A stretch of 64,000 nt of DNA from Colletotrichum lupini (taxonomy: Eukaryota > Ascomycota > Sordariomycetes > Glomerellales > Glomerellaceae), in the NCBI RefSeq assembly GCF_023278565.1, contig NC_064677.1:1364001-1428000 (forward strand), read 5' to 3'. The translations under genes were made by a program, and so were the position numbers. Within the stretch, counting starts at the first letter, position 1; each line of letters begins with the position of its first letter. This document shows, one piece after another, positions 56,301 through 64,000 of this stretch. The notes beneath the pieces are model-generated. The model made no database searches, had not been told where the DNA came from, and saw only the letters and a list, made by a program, of their open reading frames with translations.

Positions 56301-58888
56301 GCTGTGTTCCTGAAGACTAGGACCAGGTTGCTGACGTTCTGGTGCAATATCTCGCAACCATGTGAAAGTGGCCGGGTTTGGGCGTGTTCCATGTCGTTAT
56401 CAATCAACGTCGATGCCCGACAAAACCCATGAACCCCCCTGGGCCCTGACTCAACAAACAGTTTCTCTACCATCCTTCCATGTCGGATGTACCGTGTTCT
56501 CCCTCCCTTGCTGCTCCGTGTATGGAACCCGACTGGACGGGTCTGGCCCGGCGTATCTTCCGGCGGGCTACCTCCGGCGGCGCCCAACGAAAAGACGGCC
56601 GGACCACCGTCGACGAGTCGTGCAGCGAAGCCAAGGTGCAGGGGCGAAGAGGGTTCGCGGCCCTGAATTTCGAAAAGCAATATAGAATAAGCTTCATTCC
56701 TTTCGGTCTGATATTTTTTAACACCCTTCGATTAATCTATCCTAATCGCCGCCGGCTGACATGGCAATCTATCGCCATGCTACACATTCAACCACTCAAG
56801 AACGTGAGTGTACGTTGAAAATTCTGCAATGCAACCACCATCGGCAGGGCCGTATATGGAAGCTAGGGAGCTCCCGCACCTCTATGGACGAATAAGGCAA
56901 GTTATCGCCAGAGTCTTGGCTCGAGAAGAGGTCTGCCATGGTGTCAGATAGATAATCGTCTGCCCACCGCAATTGAATACATCACGTCTTTGTGCCCCGG
57001 CTTTCTAAGGATACAATACGCAGAACAGGCATCGAAATAGCGAGCTTCTCGATGCGGCATTTCTATCGCCAATAAAAGGAGATGAGATAGGTGCTCTCCA
57101 TGACCGGAGACATATGCAGTGCCCCAGTTTACTGTTGATGTAGTCATCAAGCAGCAGGTGTCAAGACCAGAAACTGCAGACATTGGCCATTCTCGGTAAA
57201 GGGAATAGTCTATCTACGACGTCCCTCTCTCTAGTGTCCTAAATTTTCACAAATGATCACTTACAGCTTCATTGGTAGAAATTGAATGTTTCAATGCCGA
57301 GCCTATCGTGGCCGAATTTGAATCTAGATAGGTGCATGTGGCAAAGACCAAAGACTGCTAGACAAGATATTGCGTACCTGTCTAGGCCCGCGCTGAAAGC
57401 CCTATCTCTCCATTGAATAAGAATAGAAACATCAAAAACTTGCTCCATACGACGGGGCTGGCAGCGCCCCGTAATCCCGTGCCCTCGACAGTTACGAAAC
57501 GATGACCCCTGGGACCGGCCTGTCTCAAGGAGTTGAACAACGCAGACACTAACACCCGGTATCCACAATCAAAGAGCCCCTCGACTCGAGGTATCCGTAC
57601 ACCTAACGCGGATATATTGCTGTCTAGAACAGTTCCACCTATTGGTGTTTCCGCGAACCTCTGAACTGCAAGAGTTTCACTTCTGGGTTATTATTGGCTC
57701 TCTACTTCGCCTGCCAGGCTGCTAGCTAGATAAGCTAATGTGAGCTGCAAAGTCAGCAGCCGCCCATAGCAGCCTATCACGAGCACCGAAATTTCAACGA
57801 CATCGATGATCGGCTTCCTATTCGTGTTGGTGTTTGTGACCTCAACGGTCGCAGCTATTTCAAGACAACCAGATATAACTTGTTCAAACTTCAAAGGCGT
57901 CACTGATACCAAGGCTCGTAGACGATCCGAGAATCATACGAAAATTTCACGGAGCAGCCTTGACTTCTTCTTCGTACTTTGTGCAAGTTATTTACACTCA
58001 TTGATACAGTCGGTCAGTGGTTTGGTCGATCTTTCGAGCAATAACCCTCTTCTTGTTAAGCTCGTGCGATCTTGCATCGATTAAATTGAAGTTATGTATG
58101 TGTAGCTCGGAATGTTCATACCTTTCAGAGCCTAGAGTAACCCATACAAATCTACAATGCACCCCAAAAATGGAGACCATTTTAATATCGAGAGTAGTAG
58201 CGGCCTGATGTTTGACATTAAATTATATTGTTTGACCCCTGAAATCCCGCCGACTCCGATCTACGGAGACTGTCTTGAACAACGGCAGTAATAGATGGAT
58301 TCCTGTCCTTCGTGGACACATACAGACGTATCCCTCAGCACCCTCCATCGAGGAGATGTTCAGGAACTTCTTGACTGGTCCACGGGCACTGCTACGGGCA
58401 TTTCCAACTTCAGCTCAAGGGATCACTGTATTGAGCGATGGAACCCCCACTGTCCAGAGCCGGTTTGACAGCAAGACGGCGGTGAAAGACACAGGTTTCG
58501 TAGACTCACCCCGGTGGATCAGGGGTTGGTTTACCAAATGCTCGTGAACCTTGAATCAATTCTCAGTGACCGCTGATAGATGTGCAAACATGTACGAAGA
58601 TGACCTTGATGGCTTGAAGGTTTGATCTTCGTCATCCTATTGGCACAGGTACTGTCAATCGCTCGCCCTGCGTTACGATAGAAACGGCGGTCTTTTCCAA
58701 ATAGATAGACGCCAGCATAGGGGGCAAGAATCACAATCCCACTCGCTGCTCATTCAGTGACTCGCCAGTCGAATTTTTATGTCAACAAGTGATTTCCATT
58801 CTGTGACTACCGTACAAACTATACACACAAACGCTATGTATCCATTCTTTAGAGGACGGCTAATATCCAAAGTCCCTCTCAAAGCGTC
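50304..58888. other. 8.6-kb region without recognisable genes
   Basis: Between the start of the TDT transporter gene and the 3' end of the M13 peptidase gene. Both strands carry only short frames without recognisable motifs, and none joins into a credible multi-exon protein by eye. Base composition looks ordinary rather than AT-rich, so this is not an obvious repeat-mutated island. It contains a CTG-rich microsatellite (52092-52134). It may hold a long promoter, a non-coding RNA gene or unrecognised lineage-specific genes. Confidence 0.5.
52092..52134 (+). repeat. CTG/CTC-rich microsatellite
   Basis: About 43 bp made of GCT, CTC and CTGCTC units. Not in a supported coding frame. Confidence 0.7.
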
Positions 58889-61371
58889 TTACCACAGCTC
58901 GCAAGTGGGCTTCTTGTCCTTGCACTGGAAGCTCTCCTTGAACTCCCGACTGTTGGACATTGTGCCAAGAATACGGGCCCACTTGGGCGCATGAGGATCA
59001 GTATAGATCCGGTTAATGGCCGTATCCTTCCGAGACATGCCACACCACCAGTTGGAGTACGTGACGAAGAAGAGCTGATCTTGCGTGAAGTGCTCGAGGC
59101 CCGGCAGATCCTTGTTGGGGTGCTTGTGGGCACGGCGCTTCCAGGCCTGGTATGAGGCCGAGAGTCCGCCGGCATCCGCAAGGTTCTCGCCAAGGGTGAG
59201 GCGTCCGTTGACGTGGAGAGGCTTGTCATCCGGTCCTGGGACAGAGAAGTTGGAATACTGATCGACGAAGCATTCAGCTTTGTCCTTGAAAGCCTGCACA
59301 GTGGCGTCGGACCACCAGTCAGTGTAGTTGCCGTTCTGATCATAGTGGCGGCCGGTGGAGTCGAAGGCGTGGCTGAGCTCGTGGCCAGCGACAGAGCCAA
59401 AGGCACCGTAAGACATATAGGCAGGGACTTCGACGTCGAAGACGGGGAACTGCATGATGCCCGCCGGGAAAACGATTTCGTTGCCGGGAGGATTGTAGTA
59501 GGCATTGACGGTAGGAACCGTCATGCCCCACTGCTCTCGGTCGACGGGCTTGCCGAGGGCTGACCACTCGTAGCCAACAGCAAACTTGCGAACGGCGAGT
59601 GCGTTCTTGAAGAAAGTCTCTGGGCTGATGTCGACGGAGTTGTAAAAGTCGTTGAGGCTGGGAGGATTCATGATGTCGGGGCTCTTCGTAGGGTAGCCGA
59701 TCTTCTGGATAATGTTCTGAACCTTCTCCATGGCCTTGGTGGTTGTCTCCTTATCCATCCACTTAGCGGCCTTGAGCTTCTTAGTGAACTCTGTCTTGAT
59801 GTCGGTGATGATGGTGTCGCCGAACTTCTTTGCCTCTGCCGAGAAGGCCTTCTCAACGAAGAAACGGCTGAGAATCCAGCCCAAGCCGTCATCGACGTGA
59901 CCAACACATGTGCGCCATCTTTCAGGGGCAGACTCGGGGTCCTAGATATTAATCAGTATCATACTGGTCGAATACACAAGTTCAAGCTTACCTTCCCAGC
60001 GAGCTCATTCTTGAAGCGCTTGTAAGGCTTGAGAGCATCGGTGTCAACGTAGGAAGAAAGGGACTGGACAGCCTTCCAAATGAAGTAGTTCTGGATAACC
60101 TCCTTGTCGGTCCCGGAAAGAATTGTAGACAACTCGGTCATGTACTTGGGTGACATCACGATGACACGCTCAACGACAAAGCCCTCGGGGACGAGATCAT
60201 GGATCAATGCCGTAAGCTCAATTTCCGGAGCAAGGGCAGATGCCTCGTCGATGAGCATTGGGTTGTAGGTTTTCTGCTCGAATGTCAGTTTCTTCAGATT
60301 CTGGTACAGAGATGTTCCTTCAACTCACAGTGACATCCTCAAGCTCCTCGGTGGGAGGAGAGGCGGCTGCCAGAAGCTTCTCGAGATCAACAACCTTGGC
60401 AAAGTTGTCCTTGTTTCCATCAGGGTAAATATTACCGAGAACCTCAACTGCAACTCCGCGGTACTTCTCAACGAGCTTCTCATCTTCGTATCGCTCCTTT
60501 GAGGGAAGTCCCAGGCTGTATGGAGGTGCGACAGAAACAACGACAGTATCGGGGTCTCTGTCATCCGCACCAGTACCGGATGCAACGAAAGCGTTTACTC
60601 CGTATCTGGATAGAAGCAGAATTGTGTCTTTGGTCGGACTCGAGTCGACAGAGGCAGCCGCCTCGACTGGGTAGCTTGTCTTGATCTCGTCTAGAATCTG
60701 AATAAGGGGCTCGACGCCGATCTCCTTGATTTTGTCCTCGTCAACACAAGCATCGTACGCAGCCTTCATCTTGTCAAAGTTCTGCTCATCGGCGGACTTG
60801 TCCGTGGATTCGAGACGGAGGGGCGAGAAGTACGAGTGCTAGAATTCGGTTAGCAGAGGTCGTGGGCCATGGTTTGACAGTGCTGACCTGGGAGTCCTTT
60901 GGGTAGGGAGCCTCAAGAATATGACGAAGCAGCAGCTCCGAGTTCTCGGACATGATCGTGCCGGTGAAGGCATCGCCTTGGTCGGCACGGAGGTCGTGTC
61001 GGTCCCTCCATCCTCCGCAGACAAGCTCCTCAAAGTCGTTGCATGGGTCCAGGTCCTTGTAGTTCGGCGACAAGTTGTACAAAATCTCAGAGGCGGCATG
61101 GACACAGGCTGGTGTCATGCAAACGGGCGTCTTCTCTTCGTGGATGGGTTTCTGGGCTACACCAACAGACTTTAGTAGCTGTCAACAAATCGCCTGAGGG
61201 ATCCTAACCTTGAGGGATGTTATAGCATAGCAAGCCGGCAGCGGTAGCCAGGACGAAGACCTTGACCACAGCTCTTCCCGCAGAGCATCGTTGGGCGTAC
61301 GGGCATCGCTTGGGCCGGCCGTAAGACACGCCCTGCTCCGGCTCTGGGATAAGCGGCGCCTTCTCCGACAT
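58889..61371 (-). CDS. M13 (neprilysin-like) membrane metallopeptidase
   Basis: Zinc endopeptidase of the neprilysin/endothelin-converting-enzyme family, predicted type II membrane protein. Five exons: 61371-61209, 61156-60888, 60838-60329, 60273-59992 and 59941-58889; all joins keep frame, giving 758 aa, normal for the family. A short cytoplasmic N-terminus is followed by one signal-anchor helix (about residues 33-52, AVVKVFVLATAAGLLCYNIP). The ectodomain starts with paired cysteines (PVCMTPACVHAA and DPCNDFEELVCGGW). The catalytic region has the substrate-binding NAYYNPPGNEIVFPAGI (from about 554), the zinc motif HELSH (595-599) and ENLADAGG with the third ligand Glu660. The protein ends CELW, matching the CxxW end typical of neprilysins. 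Probable function is cleavage of extracellular or vacuolar peptides. Confidence 0.95.
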
Positions 61372-62905
61372 GACGGGCGATTGCGTGATGAGGGCCTATT
61401 GATAAAGCTCTGGCGATAAGGCGATTAACGAAACCAGCCAGCTGAGAATCGAGATGGGTGTGTGTTGATAAGGGGAGATCCAATGACTGGATGGATGGTG
61501 GTTGCAGATGGGAGGTGGATCGCGTGAGATCTGATGGAGCTCTCGGAGCTTTGGGGGGAGCTTGGAGCTGGAGCTCCTGGGCGATGACGCTTTGATGCGG
61601 AGAAGCAGCTGGAGTGCAGCTGGCGGGGCGACTTAGCCGAGGCTACTTAGCCTGTGTGCAAAATTAGCAGCGAATTTAAGTACCTCGGGATGGAGCTAGG
61701 ATGCCTGGGACTGGACGTGCGCCGGGGAAACTCCGCTCAAACTTGGACCCTCGGCTTCTGAGGCCACTCACTCATCTCTCACTCACTCATGAATCTCATG
61801 ATGGCTAATGAATGGTAAGCTTCTCACTGGATCACTCAGTTTGCGCAGTACAGAATCCGTGGTTGAGCCCCTTCTTTCCGGATATTATACACCTTGGACT
61901 CTCAGCAGTAGATTGTGCTTGAAACTCACACCTCCCGCCTCGATGCACCACCATTGCGCGTCTAGTGTCTCATTCCCTCAGGGCATGTCTGTTCCTGCAG
62001 TAGTGTTTTACAGTAATCTGATCTTCACATATGATCGAGTACCCATAATCTTTACATCAAAGACTGGATAGACTAGGCTCCGTGGCGCTCGGTGGACTTT
62101 TCGGCCGGCCCATTGTGGCGTTTGGTTGTGGCTTGTAGTTGAAGCCTCTGGCCTGAGTCCTGACTAGAAAAGACTAGCCTTCGACGGAGGAAAGCCATCT
62201 TCAAGAAGTACATCTCCAAGTTGCTTTGTTTGTTCAGACTGGATGAATATTCGATGTCACGAATCACGCTAACATGGATATCCCGGACATTCCGGATAAT
62301 AATCATTCATCGAACATCGAGTCCAGCGGTTCAAGATTTCCGATAACGGCTCGAAGCGTCCCGAACACTCCGAGCTCACCCTTCGGTTTCTCGAGCATAC
62401 ATGGCCGATGGCATCTTTGCAAGAAAGAATACCAACCAACTCATCATGCGCGTGACTACGTACGCCAAGCTCTACCCCACGCTTGAGATCACTAAATTCA
62501 GATTACCCCTCACTGCCAGCCAATCCTCCGAAGATATAAGCTGCAGTCTCGTTGCTTGAATTCGGCTCATTCACCGCTGGCTCATGTTGCATTACATGAA
62601 CGCTACGCCCGATAGGAAGTTCGTAGGATGTCACGTAGGCACCATGAGGTGCGGACAACGCGGGCTTTGCAAGTGAGATTGGCTCATGGTATTGGTCGAA
62701 GAAGACTCAATGGTCTTTCCTGGGTTTCTGCCTTGATTCTGCATGCTTATGGAACTTTTGAGCCTTGCAAGAGGGGCTCATGATATGACGAGCATACGGT
62801 AATCCTCAAGACTGCATGTTTAAAAGTCAAGTAACTTGATCATTTAAGAACACTGGATCTTCGAGATCATCAAGAGAATCAAGGGAATACTGCAGTAGTT
62901 CCATT
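61372..62905. promoter_or_regulatory. 1.5-kb intergenic region between two divergent peptidase genes
   Basis: Holds the promoters of the M13 and M28-type genes. A GGAGCT motif recurs five times within 61536-61576 just upstream of the M13 gene; its function is unknown. No gene is recognised. Confidence 0.5.
61536..61576 (+). repeat. clustered GGAGCT hexamers
   Basis: Five GGAGCT hexamers occur at about 61536, 61545, 61557, 61565 and 61571, some immediately adjacent; AGCTCC on the other strand makes part of the cluster palindromic. It lies 165-205 bp upstream of the M13 start codon. Confidence 0.6.
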
Positions 62906-64000
62906 ATGCGACAAACTCTTCTGTCATTGGCCTTGACGGCCACAAGTGTCTACGCTTGTCAGCGTGACTGGGCAGCGCTGAACCGCCGCATCAAGAGCCA
63001 CAGTCACCACGATCATGGTCACAAGAAACGAGACATGGCAGTGAATTACCCACCTTCTCTCACGGAATACGAGTCTATACTTGTGAACTCCTTTGATAGC
63101 AAATCGCTCGACGAATGGTCTCACTACTATACGTCTGGAGATCATCTTGGCGGACACAACCGAACTCTAGCTGAGTGGACGCAACAAAAGTGGATTGATG
63201 CTGGCTGGGATGCTTCCATTGAGGAATATTGGATCTGGTATACTGCTCCTCTTGAGACTACCTTGACTTTGAATAGACCGGATGGAAGCGTTCACAATGT
63301 CACTTTAATCGAGGACATGCTGGAGGAGGATCCTACTACTAGCTATCCCAACCGAATCCCGGCCTACCATGCCATGAGCGGAAGCGGCAACATCAGCGCC
63401 GAATATGTTCACGTCGGGTATGTTGACTCCAGAACCACACAATAATCGCTGTTAAGGGTCCTAACTTTTGGGTGCAGTCGCGGACAACGCGGAGATTTTC
63501 AGGCTCTAAAAGATGCTGGAATCGAATTGGAAGGCAAGATTGCGCTGTCCATGTACGGTGCGATTTACAGAGGAACCAAAGTGAAGAATGCACAGGTATG
63601 TCTCACTCGTTCTGCGGGACGGTTCCAAGAAGTTGACAATTCAGGACAACGGCATGATCGGGGCTGTTCTTTTCACCGATCCTCTTGATGACGGAGAAAT
63701 TACCGTTGCAAACGGCTACCTTGCGTACCCAGGTCAGTCCAGAACGGAGCCCCGTATGTCAGGTTCCACAAAGACATATTTGACTAAGACAATGGATGAC
63801 TCTAGATGGTCCAGCTAGAAATCCTTCTATGATCCAAAGAGGCAGTGTCCGTTTCTCCTCACTGTACTCAGGTGATCCATCTACAGTCGGATATGCATCA
63901 GAGAAGGATGGCCCTAGGAATGATGTGACTCCTTACAACCCAACCATTCCATCTGTGCCCATCAGCATGAAGGATGCGGTGCCATTGCTCGCCGCTCTTG
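62906..64000 (+). CDS. secreted M28-type peptidase (glutamate carboxypeptidase II / NAALADase-like), 5' part
   Basis: Amino-terminal part of a metallopeptidase related to glutamate carboxypeptidase II. Exons seen are 62906-63417, 63478-63595, 63645-63732 and 63806 to the window end; all joins are in frame and the gene is cut by the window. The first 17 residues (MRQTLLSLALTATSVYA) form a signal peptide. A His-rich basic stretch (SHSHHDHGHKKR) ending in a KR dipeptide may be a propeptide cleavage site. The protease-associated (PA) domain is visible: GRGQRGDFQALKDAGIELEGKIAL, YRGTKVKNAQ-DNGMIGAVLFTDP and NGYLAYPG. The phrase DGPARNPSMIQRGSVRF and the later PSVPISMKDAVPLL are diagnostic of this subfamily. 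The catalytic di-zinc domain lies beyond 64000. Likely role is extracellular or vacuolar peptide processing. Confidence 0.9.

Noticed and set aside
56294..56680. 128-codon minus-strand frame in the gene-poor region
   Set aside because: No recognisable domain, low-complexity composition, and an overlapping frame of similar length on the other strand.

Overview
The window looks like ordinary euchromatic DNA from a filamentous ascomycete, most likely a Sordariomycete. The evidence is short introns (about 50-200 nt) with GT/AG ends and CTAAC-like branch points, Zn2Cys6 regulators, a HET-domain protein, a CipC-like protein, a Mae1/SLAC1-type transporter, a secreted GH43 enzyme, and the absence of operons. 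Species cannot be fixed from sequence alone. No tRNA, rRNA, CRISPR array or intact transposon was recognised. Exon joins given here were built by hand from splice signals and reading-frame continuity.

Region 1 (about 0.4-12 kb) is the most distinctive. A haem-type aldoxime dehydratase gene (2352-1249, minus) and a three-exon nitrilase gene (3325-4508, plus) are transcribed divergently from a 972-bp intergenic region. That region carries three copies of a 15-bp element, two of them extended to 20 bp. Two Zn2Cys6 transcription-factor genes follow in tandem (5204-8067 and 9660-12115). Together they suggest a self-contained, regulated aldoxime to nitrile to carboxylic acid pathway.

Region 2 (13-30 kb) holds accessory metabolic genes: a secreted GH43 glycosidase, a cupin, a metal-dependent amidohydrolase of the ACMSD/decarboxylase type, a DAO-type FAD oxidase, a decayed F-box-like gene, a GMC oxidoreductase, a seven-helix membrane protein and an MFS transporter. 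They resemble a loose catabolic neighbourhood rather than a proven cluster; no polyketide synthase, NRPS or terpene synthase backbone gene is present.

Region 3 (32-45 kb) is mostly conserved: a coiled-coil protein, a CipC-like protein, cysteinyl-tRNA synthetase (with a probable mitochondrial leader and an internal start) head-to-head with the tRNA m1A58 methyltransferase subunit TRM61, a Ca3427-like periplasmic-binding-fold protein, and an NMNAT-like gene carrying one in-frame stop.

Region 4 (46-64 kb) has a HET-domain gene, a C4-dicarboxylate/anion-channel-type transporter, an 8.6-kb stretch with no recognisable gene, a five-exon M13 (neprilysin-like) membrane peptidase, and the 5' part of a secreted M28-type (glutamate-carboxypeptidase-like) peptidase that runs off the end of the window.
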